This document shows, piece by piece, positions 1 through 7,387 of a stretch of 17,991 bases of DNA. The stretch is from Opitutaceae bacterium. GTDB taxonomy: Bacteria > Verrucomicrobiota > Verrucomicrobiia > Opitutales > Opitutaceae. The number at the start of each line of letters is the position of its first letter. Position 1 is the first letter of the stretch. Under the pieces are notes generated by a model. It saw only the letters and a program-made list of their open reading frames with translations, did not search any database and was not told the origin of the DNA. The stretch covers positions 1 through 17,991 of the forward strand of contig JAHFTG010000013.1 in the NCBI GenBank assembly GCA_023269455.1, read 5' to 3'. A program made the translations under genes and the position numbers.

Positions 1-332
1 CAGCGATCGACATGCAACGGCTCCAGCTTTATCGCCCCACCGAGAAATGCCGACATCACCTTGGGTGTCTCGATAAGCGTCTTGTCCGCCCCGTGTGCGA
101 GCACCGTGGCACCCGTTGCGCGCACGACCTTGGCCGCGTCCTGCGTATGGTCCCAGTGCCCGTGCGTGATCCACAGCTCCGTAAGCTTGCAGCCCTCCTT
201 CGTCAAAATCGGCTGGATCTCATCGAGAATGTCGCCCGGCGCGTCGATCAATACCGCTTCGCCCCGCTTGGCGTCAGTCAACAGATACCCGTTTGTCTGA
301 ATCGGCCCGGAAGGCAGCACATGGATGTTCAT
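1..332 (-). CDS. Metallo-beta-lactamase-fold hydrolase (glyoxalase II-like), 3' end outside window
   Basis: Only the first 110 residues are visible; the gene runs off the left edge. Reading from the ATG at 332, the protein begins MNIHVLPSGPIQTNGY, a typical start for the glyoxalase II-like branch of the metallo-beta-lactamase fold. A strand ending in LIDAPGD (about residues 28-34) leads to the metal-binding motif H-G-H-W-D-H at residues 57-62, where His57, His59, Asp61 and His62 fit the HxHxDH signature. Family members are cytoplasmic metal-dependent hydrolases, often thioesterases such as hydroxyacylglutathione hydrolase. The substrate cannot be told, because the later metal ligands and the C-terminal half are missing. 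There is no clear ribosome binding site. The gene is divergent from leuB, with a 90-bp spacer between the two starts. Confidence 0.88.
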   Translation of the reverse strand, partial: MNIHVLPSGPIQTNGYLLTDAKRGEAVLIDAPGDILDEIQPILTKEGCKLTELWITHGHWDHTQDAAKVVRATGATVLAHGADKTLIETPKVMSAFLGGAIKLEPLHVDR

Positions 333-334
333 CG

Positions 335-350
335 CGCGTCAATGGACGCG
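335..350. promoter_or_regulatory. Short perfect inverted repeat next to the MBL-fold start codon
   Basis: CGCGTC and GACGCG form a perfect 6-bp inverted repeat with a 4-base loop (AATG), starting 2 bp upstream of the start codon of the MBL-fold gene. In the mRNA it would make a hairpin where a ribosome binding site should lie; in DNA it could be an operator in the 90-bp divergent spacer with leuB. I see no convincing -35/-10 pair for either gene in this spacer. Function is a guess. Confidence 0.25.
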
Positions 351-422
351 TTACCCGCCATCTCGCAACCGCGAAAATTGCCTTTGCCAGCCGTCCGCCC
401 GCTTTGCTAACTCCCATCCTTT

Positions 423-1526
423 ATGCCGACCCTTAAATTCGCCGTTCTTCCTGGAGACTACATCGGACCCGAGGTCATGACCGAGGCCCTGCGCGTGCTC
501 GAACACGTCGCCAAGAAGGAAAACCTCACCCTGTCCTACACGACCGCCGATGTCGGCGGCGCCGGCATCGACAACCACGGCAAGGCCCTCCCCGACTCCA
601 CCCTCGCGCTCTGCCAGCAGGCCGACGCCATCCTCTTCGGCTCCGTCGGCGGTCCGAAGTGGGAAAAACTCCCCCCCAAGGAACAGCCCGAGCGCGCCGC
701 CCTCCTGCCGCTCCGCAAGGCCTTCAATCTCTTCGCCAACATCCGCCCCGGCCTCCTCTACTCCGACCTCACCGACGCATCCCCGCTCAAGACCGAGCGC
801 ATCCCCAACGGCATCGACATCGTCTGCATCCGCGAGCTCACCGGCGGCATCTACTTCGGCCTCCCCAAGACCACCACCACCCTAGCCAACGGCGAGGAAC
901 AGGCCGTGGACACGATGGTTTACAAGACCTCCGAAATCGAGCGCATCGCCGAAGTCGCCGCCGTCACCGCCCGCGCCCGCGGCAAGAAAGTTTGTTCGGT
1001 CGATAAGGCCAACGTCCTCGAAACCTCCGTCCTCTGGCGCCGCGTCGTCACCGCCTACTTCGCGAAGCACCACCCCGACCTCGTCCTCAGCCACATGTAT
1101 GTCGATAACGCCGCGATGCAGCTCGCCCGCGATCCCAACCAGTTCGACGTGCTCTTCACCGAAAACATGTTTGGCGACATCCTCTCCGACGAGATGGCCG
1201 TCATCTGCGGCTCCCTCGGCATGTTGTCCAGCGCCTCGCTCGGCACCGGCAAGAACTCCCTCGGCAAGCCCTTCGGCCTCTTCGAGCCTGCCGGCGGCAC
1301 CGCCCCCGACATCGCGGGCAAGGGCATCGCCAATCCCTGCGCGCAGATCCTCTCCGTCGCGATGATGCTCCGCTACAGCTTCGGCCTCGACGCCGTCGCC
1401 GACAAGATAGAGGCCGCCGTCCGCAAGGCCGTCGCCACCGACGGCGTGCGCACCGGCGACATCGCCTTCGGCAAGCCCTCCGTGGGCACCAAGGCGATGG
1501 CCGACGCCATCATCAAGAACTTGTAA
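423..1526 (+). CDS. leuB: 3-isopropylmalate dehydrogenase
   Basis: This 367-residue protein has the full length and the motifs of LeuB, the cytoplasmic enzyme that oxidises and decarboxylates (2R,3S)-3-isopropylmalate with NAD+ in leucine synthesis. Landmarks in order are: GDYIGPEV (11-18), the substrate-binding segment LRKAFNLFANIRP (97-109), RELTGGIYFG (137-146), YKTSEIERI (167-175), DKANVLETS with the catalytic lysine (194-202), YVDNAAMQL (226-234), FTENMFGDILSDE with the metal-binding aspartates (245-257), and the NAD-binding loop GLFEPAGGTAPDIAGKGIANP (about 285-305). The first motif has Tyr where most family members have a second Gly (GDGIGPEV). The ATG at 423 gives the expected N-terminus, although no Shine-Dalgarno sequence precedes it. 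The gene stands alone, away from leuC and leuD. Its last 14 bp overlap the convergent hybrid kinase gene. Confidence 0.97.
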   Translation: MPTLKFAVLPGDYIGPEVMTEALRVLEHVAKKENLTLSYTTADVGGAGIDNHGKALPDSTLALCQQADAILFGSVGGPKWEKLPPKEQPERAALLPLRKAFNLFANIRPGLLYSDLTDASPLKTERIPNGIDIVCIRELTGGIYFGLPKTTTTLANGEEQAVDTMVYKTSEIERIAEVAAVTARARGKKVCSVDKANVLETSVLWRRVVTAYFAKHHPDLVLSHMYVDNAAMQLARDPNQFDVLFTENMFGDILSDEMAVICGSLGMLSSASLGTGKNSLGKPFGLFEPAGGTAPDIAGKGIANPCAQILSVAMMLRYSFGLDAVADKIEAAVRKAVATDGVRTGDIAFGKPSVGTKAMADAIIKNL

Positions 1527-3474
1527 CCAGCCCGTCCGCGCTGCCCGCCTCCACGGGCAGCGCGCGACGCACCGCTTCAAGCAGGGTGCGCGCGTTGTAA
1601 GGCTTGGCCAGAATCTCGGCCACCCCCAGCGCCGCCAGCTCGCGGCGCTTGTCGTTTTCGAGCAGTCCGCTGGACACCATCACGGCCAGCCCGGGCGAAC
1701 TCACGCGCAGCTTCCGCAGCAGTTCCACTCCGCCCATCACGGGCATCATCAAGTCCGTCAGCACCAGTTTCACCGTGGCGCGATGCTGCTCGAAAACCGC
1801 GAGTGCTTCCTCTCCCTCGTTCGCGATCAAGACCGTGTAGCCGTGGGTTTCCAGCAGGCGCTGCATGGTCTCGCGGATGACCCTCTCGTCATCGACCAGC
1901 AGCACGAGTTCGCCGCGTCCACGCGGCAGCGCCTTCTCGATGGGTTCGATCCGGGCGGGTTCGTTCGCCTCACCCTGGACCGGCATATAAACCGTAAACG
2001 TCGCCCCGCATCCGGGCGCGCTTTTCACGGTCACAAATCCACCGTGACTCCGCACGATGCCCAGCACGGACGACAGGCCCAGTCCCGTGCCCTTGCCCAC
2101 TTCCTTCGTCGTAAAAAAAGGCTCGAAGATGCGATCATGCGCCTCCTCTGGAATCCCGCAGCCGGTGTCGGCCACCGCAATCGCGATATGGCGGCCGGGC
2201 CTCGCCTGTGAATGCGCGCGCACCTGCTCCGGCTCAAGCATCACGTTGGCCGCCGATACCGTGAGCGTGCCGCCGCCGGCCATGGCGTCGCGCGCATTCA
2301 CGCACAGGTTGATGAGCACCTGGTGAAGTTGCGTCGGATCGGCCACGACCGTCCGCAGGTCTTTCGCGACATTCAGCTCAAACGTGATGTCGCGGGGAAA
2401 TGTCTCGCGGATGAGCGTCTCGATCTCGTTCAACAGGTGGCGCGGCTGCACGCTCACGCGCTGCCCGCCCACGCCGCGGCTGAACACGAGCATCTGGCGA
2501 ATGATACTGGCCCCCCGCTTCATGCTTTGCTCGATCATGTCCACCAGTTGAATCCCGTGCGGATCGGTTATCTTCTGCCGGATCAGCTCGGTCACCATGA
2601 GCGTCGGCGCGAGGATGTTGTTAAGATCGTGGGCCACTCCGCCCGCGAGCGTGCCGATCGCCTCCAGCCGCTGTGTGCGCAGCAGTTGTTCCTCCATCTG
2701 CCGATGTTCGGTGACATCCTGAGCCACGCCGACGATGCGGGTGACGTGACCCGACGAATCCTTGACCGGAAAGGCCCGGTCACGAATCCACCGCACGACA
2801 CCGTCAGGCCGGGTGATGCGGTAGGTTTCATTGAACTGCCCGGTGGCATGCCGCTCGCGCATGGCCTTGTCCAACTGCGCGCGGTCGTCGGGATGCACGG
2901 GCTCGGCCCAGGTGTCCGGTCGCACATGAAGGCTCTCGCGCGTGCGGCCCCAGATGCGCTCGTAGCCGGGGCTCACGTAGAGCAGTCGCCCGCCCCAGCC
3001 CTCAGTCATCCAGAAAACCTCGTTGATCGTCTCGACCACCTGGCGGAAGCGCTCCTCGCTCTCGCGGAGTGCCCGCGCCGCCTGCTCGGCGTCACGGCGC
3101 AACCGGTGCTGCTCCAGTGCGTGCTCCACCGCCGTGCCGAGCCGCGCCAGGCGGTCCTTGATGAGATAATCATCCGCACCCTGCCGCATCGCGGCCACCG
3201 CCACGTCTTCGCCGATGCTGCCCGACACGATGATGAACGGCAAATTCCGCCCGCTTTTCAGCAACAGCTCCAGCGCGCGCATCCCGTTGAAATTCGGCAG
3301 CTCAAAGTCCGACAGGATGATGTCGTACGGTCGCTCCAACTCTCGCAAAAACGCGTCCTCCGTATCCACGACGACCGCCTCGGGCGAGAAATCAGCCCGG
3401 CGCAAATGACGCAACACCAGCTCGGCGTCCTCGGGACTGTCCTCGACGATCAGGACTTTGAGTGGGCGGCTCAT
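1513..3474 (-). CDS. Hybrid sensor histidine kinase, REC-PAS-HisKA-HATPase-REC
   Basis: A soluble 653-residue signalling protein. The N-terminal receiver (about 5-122) has the acidic pair Glu11/Asp12, phosphoacceptor Asp56 in LSDFELP, and Lys106. A PAS domain with its PAC end (about 138-257) follows. The histidine kinase begins with the H-box GTLAGGVAHDLNN (phosphorylated His282) and continues with an N-box at LINLCVNARDAM (387-398), the G1 box ADTGCG (435-440), the F-box EPFFTTK (451-457) and the G2 box GTGLGLS (462-468). The C-terminal receiver (about 522-640) has the acidic cluster DDE 528-530, Asp574 and Lys624. No membrane segment is present. It is the third gene of the signalling operon, 6 bp after the response regulator gene, and probably passes phosphate between its receivers and upstream partners. 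No DNA-binding output domain is seen. Its stop codon lies inside the 3' end of the convergent leuB. Confidence 0.95.
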   Translation of the reverse strand: MSRPLKVLIVEDSPEDAELVLRHLRRADFSPEAVVVDTEDAFLRELERPYDIILSDFELPNFNGMRALELLLKSGRNLPFIIVSGSIGEDVAVAAMRQGADDYLIKDRLARLGTAVEHALEQHRLRRDAEQAARALRESEERFRQVVETINEVFWMTEGWGGRLLYVSPGYERIWGRTRESLHVRPDTWAEPVHPDDRAQLDKAMRERHATGQFNETYRITRPDGVVRWIRDRAFPVKDSSGHVTRIVGVAQDVTEHRQMEEQLLRTQRLEAIGTLAGGVAHDLNNILAPTLMVTELIRQKITDPHGIQLVDMIEQSMKRGASIIRQMLVFSRGVGGQRVSVQPRHLLNEIETLIRETFPRDITFELNVAKDLRTVVADPTQLHQVLINLCVNARDAMAGGGTLTVSAANVMLEPEQVRAHSQARPGRHIAIAVADTGCGIPEEAHDRIFEPFFTTKEVGKGTGLGLSSVLGIVRSHGGFVTVKSAPGCGATFTVYMPVQGEANEPARIEPIEKALPRGRGELVLLVDDERVIRETMQRLLETHGYTVLIANEGEEALAVFEQHRATVKLVLTDLMMPVMGGVELLRKLRVSSPGLAVMVSSGLLENDKRRELAALGVAEILAKPYNARTLLEAVRRALPVEAGSADGLVTSS

Positions 3475-3480
3475 GGTGGT

Positions 3481-3930
3481 TTACTCCAGGTGGCGCGGCT
3501 GGTTCAGCAGCAGCCAGTAAAGGCCGAGATCCTGCACCGCCTTCGTGAAGCTCTCGAAGTTCACCGGCTTCACGATGTAGCTGTTCACCCCGAGTTCGTA
3601 GCTCTCGATCAGATCGCTCTGCTCGCGCGACGAGGTCAGCACCACCACGGGAATCGAGCGCGTGCGCGGGTCTGACTTGATGCGGCGCAGCACATCGAGC
3701 CCGTCCATCTTCGGCAGCTTGAGGTCAAGCAGCACGACCTTCGGCTTGTCATTGATGCTGCGCGCGGCGTGCGCGCCCTCGCAAAAAAGGAAATCCAGCG
3801 CCTCCGCGCCGTCGCGCGCCACCTCGATGCGGTTCGTGATGTTCCCTTTTCGCAACGCCCGCAGCGTCAGTTCCAGATCCTGCGGGTTGTCCTCCACCAG
3901 CAACAGTTCGATCGATGATGTTTCGTTCAT
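3481..3930 (-). CDS. Single-domain response regulator, Rcp1-like
   Basis: A 149-residue stand-alone receiver of the kind found beside phytochrome-like kinases (Rcp1 of cyanobacteria). The acidic pair Glu13/Asp14 (LLVEDNPQD), phosphoacceptor Asp69 in VLLDLKLPKMDG, the switch Thr99 in VVLTSS and Lys121 in IVKPVNF are all in place. The tail, FTKAVQDLGLYWLLLNQP (128-145), is typical of this subfamily, which often dimerises through its C-terminal part. There is no output domain, so it must act by protein contact or as a phosphate shuttle between the upstream membrane kinase and the downstream hybrid. Its ATG overlaps the kinase stop codon as ATGA, which suggests translational coupling. A run of eight A residues just before this overlap may allow a frameshift fusion with the kinase. 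Confidence 0.95.
   Translation of the reverse strand: MNETSSIELLLVEDNPQDLELTLRALRKGNITNRIEVARDGAEALDFLFCEGAHAARSINDKPKVVLLDLKLPKMDGLDVLRRIKSDPRTRSIPVVVLTSSREQSDLIESYELGVNSYIVKPVNFESFTKAVQDLGLYWLLLNQPRHLE
3484..3487 (-). promoter_or_regulatory. Ribosome binding site (GGAG) of the hybrid kinase
   Basis: On the minus strand GGAG lies 9 nt before the ATG at 3474. It is formed by the last codon (GAG) of the preceding response regulator gene and the base before it. It is one of the few clear Shine-Dalgarno matches in the window; it supports this start and suggests that translation of the two genes is linked. Confidence 0.6.
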
Positions 3931-6900
3931 GACAGTTTTTTTTGTTCAACCGTGAAATAAAAAATCGCCCCTTGGTTCTCCTGCGCCTCGGCCCAGATGC
4001 GACCACCGTGACGGTGGACGATCCGCTGCACGATGGCGAGCCCAACACCCGTGCCCTCGTAGTCCTCCGCCCGGTGCAACCGCTGGAAAACCCCGAATAG
4101 TTTCCCCGCATAGCGCATGTCGAAACCCGCGCCATTATCCCGCACGAAATACACGCAATCCGCCCCTTCGCGCTTCGTCCCGATTTCGATCACCGCCTTT
4201 TCCCGGCGACCCGAGTATTTCAGCGCGTTGGAAAGCAGGTTCATCCACACCTGCCGCAGCAACGCCGGATCACCCTGGCACGCCGGCAGGTCTTCCAGTC
4301 GCAGCTCCACCCGGGCATCGCCCGTATCGAAATGCAGATCGACCAGCGCGGTTCGCACCAGCCGCCCCATGTCCACCTGCTCCACCTGCATCGTCGCACG
4401 GCTGAGCCGGGCAAACCTCAGCAGGTCGTCGATCAACGCCCCCATCTGCTGGGCCCCTTTTCGGATCGTCGCAAGGTAGCGCCGCCCTTCGTCCGGCAGT
4501 TGCGCCCCGAAGTCCTCCAGCACGGCCTGAGAATACCCGTCCACCGTCCGCAGCGGCGCGCGCAAATCGTGCGACACCGAGTAGGAAAACGCCTCCAGCT
4601 CTTTGTTGGCCGCCTCGAGCTGCTGGTTGGCCGCCTGCATTTTTTGGGAGCTTTGGAAGATTTCCGCCTCCATCTGTTCCATCCGCACCTGAAGTGCGTC
4701 CGGTATGCTCGCCAGCCTGGACTTCTGCTTCACAAAGTCGGTCACGTTCTCGACGCGATGAATGATATACTCGATCCGCCGGTCCACGCCGAACACCGGT
4801 GAATTGATCGGGCTCCAATAATGCTCCTCAAAAACACCGTCAGGCCCGCGGACATCGTATTTCTGGATGGCCATGGTGTCGGGCGCCGCGCTCCGGCGCA
4901 CCCGGTCGAAGGAGGCCTTCAGATTAGCCACCCCTGTTGCGGTCGGATCATCAGGATTGTCCGGAAACACCTCGAAAAGCCCGCGCCCGATGAGGCCCGC
5001 GCGCGTAGTCATGGTCGCCTCGGTATAGGCGTCGCTCGCGGTAACGATTTTGAGATCGGGCGTGAGCACCAGATAGAGGCCCGGCAGCGACTCGAAAAGA
5101 TTCACGAAAGTGGCGCGGCTGCGCTCGAGCTCCAGGTTCGCCGCCTCCAGTTGCGCGGTGCGCTCCGCGACCCGCTGCTCCAGTTGCGTGTTTAGCTCGT
5201 GGATCTTCGCCTCCGCCCGCTTGTTTTCCGTGATGTCGAGCCGCGCCCCGATCATACGCGTCGGCCGGCCGGCGGCGTCCGTCACCAGCACGCGCCCGAC
5301 AACTTGCACCCAGCGATACGAGCCGTCCGCATGCCGTATCCGCGCCTGATAAAAGTAGGGCGTGTTTGCGCCCGCCATGATCGCCTTGATTTTCGCCACC
5401 ACCATCTCGCGGTCCTCCGGGTGCAGACGCTCGATCCAGACATCGCGCGAGCAAAACCCCTCGCCCGGATCATAGCCGAGCATCGTGAAATACATCTCCG
5501 TCGCATACCAGTTGTCGCTCTTGATGTCCCAGTCCCACACGCCGATCCCCGCCGCGTCCATGGCGTGCTTCAGCCGCTGCGTGAGCAGGCCCGCCTCCGC
5601 TTCCGCCCGCTTGCGGGCGGTGATGTCCAGGCCCACGCCCACCAGACACGTCTCGTCATCGAGCGTGGTTCTCAACCCCGTGAAATAATACGGCGTGGCC
5701 CGCCCGTCCTTGGAAACGAAGTCCGCCTCCACATCCGACTCCCCGGCGTCCAGCACCTCCGCAATCCGCGCCGCGACCCGCGCCTTGTCCTCGCCCGCAA
5801 AAAAATCGAGCGGGTGCATCCCCGCGATCTCGGCCGCGCTGTAACCGCTCACCTGTTCGAAATTCCTGTTCCAGCGCAGGAACCTGCCCTTCGCGTCGAA
5901 GAGGTAAAAAATCCCCGGCATGCTGTCGATCGCCGCCCCCGAAAAATTCCGCTCCCTCAGCAGCGTCCGCTCCGCCCGCTTCCGCTCGCCGATGTCGTGA
6001 CATATCTTCGACGCCCCGACGATCCCGCCGCGCTCGTCCTTGAGCGGCGAGACTGTCACCGAGACGTCGATACGCCTGCCGTTCTTGTGCACGCGCACCG
6101 TTTCATAATTTCGGATGCGCTCGCCACGCCTCAGCCGGCCCAAAATTTCTTCCTCCTCCGCCAACCGGTCAGGCGGGAACAAAATCAACATCGACCGCCC
6201 GAGCACCTCCGCCTCCGCATAGCCGAACAGCGTTTCCGCCGCCGGATTCCAACTCGTGATGACGCCCTCCAGCGTCTTGCCGATGATCGCGTCGCCCGAC
6301 GATTCCACGATGGAGACATAGCGGGTTCGCGCATCCTCCGATTTCCGGCGGCGCATGTCCGCATCGCGCAGTTTCCCCGCGGTGTGCCATGTCAGCACGG
6401 TGAAGATCAGCACGTTGGCCATCGCGAAAATCGTGAGGCCCACTTCCGTGCCATACCACCCCGCCTTCTGCCCCTGCAGCCGCAGCCAGCCCACCGCCAC
6501 CGGCACCACCACTGCCACCGGAAACAGCCGCCGCACCAGCACCCCGCCAGCCGTGTCGCTCGCCCACAACACCATGAACCCGCCGTCCGGCCTCACGTAA
6601 AATATCCCGAGACCCAGCACCGCCAGCCCCCACGCCGTGTGCATCGCCATGCGCAGATGGAAATACTCCAGCGCCCCGCCATAGAGGTGGCGCGTGAACC
6701 CGCTCAAGCCCACGAGGATCACCAGCCCTGCCAGCCACTGCGCAAACTTGGAGAACTCCCGCCGCGCCGCCAGCCCCAGCGCGCACCCCGCCAGCAAAAA
6801 AGCCCCCGCAGTCATCGGCGCCATCTGCCCCACCGCCGTCCCGGGATCGAAGCCGAGCATATCCACGCCGCTGCTCCGGCCCAGCAGATGAAAACAAAAC

Positions 6901-7211
6901 CTCACGCCACCGATCACCGCCACCACCACCGCCAGCCCCGTCGCCGTCGTCCGCCAACAGTCGCCCCGTTCCGGCTGGCCGGCCCCCACCCGCTCCATCG
7001 CCACCATGATCGCCAGCAACGCCGCCCCCGCCGCGCAAAACATCGCCGCCGTCAACGGCACCATCGCGCTCCAGTCCGCGCACACCCGCACCAGCAACGT
7101 GCTGCCCGTCATCCAGCCGGTCAAAACCAACACTCCCGTCAGCATGACCGCCGCCCCCGAAATCCGCGCGATCCACAACGGCCGCGCCGGCAAAAAAAGA
7201 AAGGGTCTCAT
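3927..7211 (-). CDS. Membrane-bound multi-PAS sensor histidine kinase
   Basis: A 1094-residue sensor kinase. The N-terminal third has about eight hydrophobic segments (roughly 16-37, 47-70, 90-110, 130-150, 158-178, 187-206, 228-243, 258-277), a MASE-like membrane sensor. Four PAS domains follow at about 295-415, 420-535, 545-665 and 700-825; the first three end in PAC-type signatures such as CHDIGERKRAE and LDITARKRAE. Coiled-coil linkers lie at about 665-700 and 830-872. The kinase core has the phytochrome-type H-box FSYSVSHDLRAPLR (His881), the N-box MNLLSNALKYS (990-1000), DNGAGF (1025-1030) and GTGVGLAI (1053-1060). It is the first gene of the operon with the Rcp1-like regulator and the hybrid kinase. 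The ligand or stimulus cannot be told; no chromophore-binding GAF/PHY module is visible, so it is not a phytochrome itself. The ATG at 7211 has no strong ribosome binding site. Confidence 0.94.
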   Translation of the reverse strand: MRPFLFLPARPLWIARISGAAVMLTGVLVLTGWMTGSTLLVRVCADWSAMVPLTAAMFCAAGAALLAIMVAMERVGAGQPERGDCWRTTATGLAVVVAVIGGVRFCFHLLGRSSGVDMLGFDPGTAVGQMAPMTAGAFLLAGCALGLAARREFSKFAQWLAGLVILVGLSGFTRHLYGGALEYFHLRMAMHTAWGLAVLGLGIFYVRPDGGFMVLWASDTAGGVLVRRLFPVAVVVPVAVGWLRLQGQKAGWYGTEVGLTIFAMANVLIFTVLTWHTAGKLRDADMRRRKSEDARTRYVSIVESSGDAIIGKTLEGVITSWNPAAETLFGYAEAEVLGRSMLILFPPDRLAEEEEILGRLRRGERIRNYETVRVHKNGRRIDVSVTVSPLKDERGGIVGASKICHDIGERKRAERTLLRERNFSGAAIDSMPGIFYLFDAKGRFLRWNRNFEQVSGYSAAEIAGMHPLDFFAGEDKARVAARIAEVLDAGESDVEADFVSKDGRATPYYFTGLRTTLDDETCLVGVGLDITARKRAEAEAGLLTQRLKHAMDAAGIGVWDWDIKSDNWYATEMYFTMLGYDPGEGFCSRDVWIERLHPEDREMVVAKIKAIMAGANTPYFYQARIRHADGSYRWVQVVGRVLVTDAAGRPTRMIGARLDITENKRAEAKIHELNTQLEQRVAERTAQLEAANLELERSRATFVNLFESLPGLYLVLTPDLKIVTASDAYTEATMTTRAGLIGRGLFEVFPDNPDDPTATGVANLKASFDRVRRSAAPDTMAIQKYDVRGPDGVFEEHYWSPINSPVFGVDRRIEYIIHRVENVTDFVKQKSRLASIPDALQVRMEQMEAEIFQSSQKMQAANQQLEAANKELEAFSYSVSHDLRAPLRTVDGYSQAVLEDFGAQLPDEGRRYLATIRKGAQQMGALIDDLLRFARLSRATMQVEQVDMGRLVRTALVDLHFDTGDARVELRLEDLPACQGDPALLRQVWMNLLSNALKYSGRREKAVIEIGTKREGADCVYFVRDNGAGFDMRYAGKLFGVFQRLHRAEDYEGTGVGLAIVQRIVHRHGGRIWAEAQENQGAIFYFTVEQKKLS
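3936..3943 (-). other. A8 run forming an A AAA AAA slippery heptamer at the kinase 3' end
   Basis: In the kinase mRNA the last codons are GAA CAA AAA AAA CTG TCA TGA. The heptamer A AAA AAA sits in the zero frame in the X XXY YYZ arrangement used in -1 frameshifting, 6 nt before the stop. A -1 slip here reads AAA ACT GTC ATG and enters the response regulator frame with no stop in between. I see the site directly; whether it is used is inference. Confidence 0.5.
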
Positions 7212-7229
7212 GGAACGCTACACAGTTGA

Positions 7230-7259
7230 GTTAAAGGGTAACTCCGTCGGGGTTGCCAA
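7230..7259 (-). promoter_or_regulatory. Weak candidate promoter for the signalling operon
   Basis: On the minus strand TTGGCA (7259-7254; 5 of 6 to TTGACA) is followed after 18 bp by TTTAAC (7235-7230; 4 of 6 to TATAAT), about 20 bp before the kinase ATG. It lies in a 176-bp divergent spacer that is less GC-rich than its surroundings. On the plus strand the only alaS promoter-like word is TATATT at 7283-7288, with no good -35 at the right distance. Low confidence. Confidence 0.25.
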
Positions 7260-7387
7260 GTTACTTTCGCTGGGACGACGCCTATATTCCACAAACCTCG
7301 GTCTCATGCAAGCTCGCGCACCCATGCCCGATTCACGCCTTGCTAAGCCCCCGTCCGCCCTCTGTGCTTTCCCCTTATTTACGAGCC

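Noticed and set aside
2212..3675. Long plus-strand open frame opposite the hybrid kinase
   Set aside because: Its composition is rich in His, Arg and Gln with no recognisable domain, and it crosses two real genes and their spacer.
5199..7229. Very long open frame on the plus strand opposite the membrane kinase
   Set aside because: It encodes an Arg/His/Pro-rich, low-complexity protein, the usual mirror of a GC-rich gene. The minus strand has clear PAS and kinase domains.
7253..7387. TTG start adding 45 residues to AlaRS
   Set aside because: The added residues have no AlaRS similarity, and the ATG at 7388 gives the standard N-terminus.
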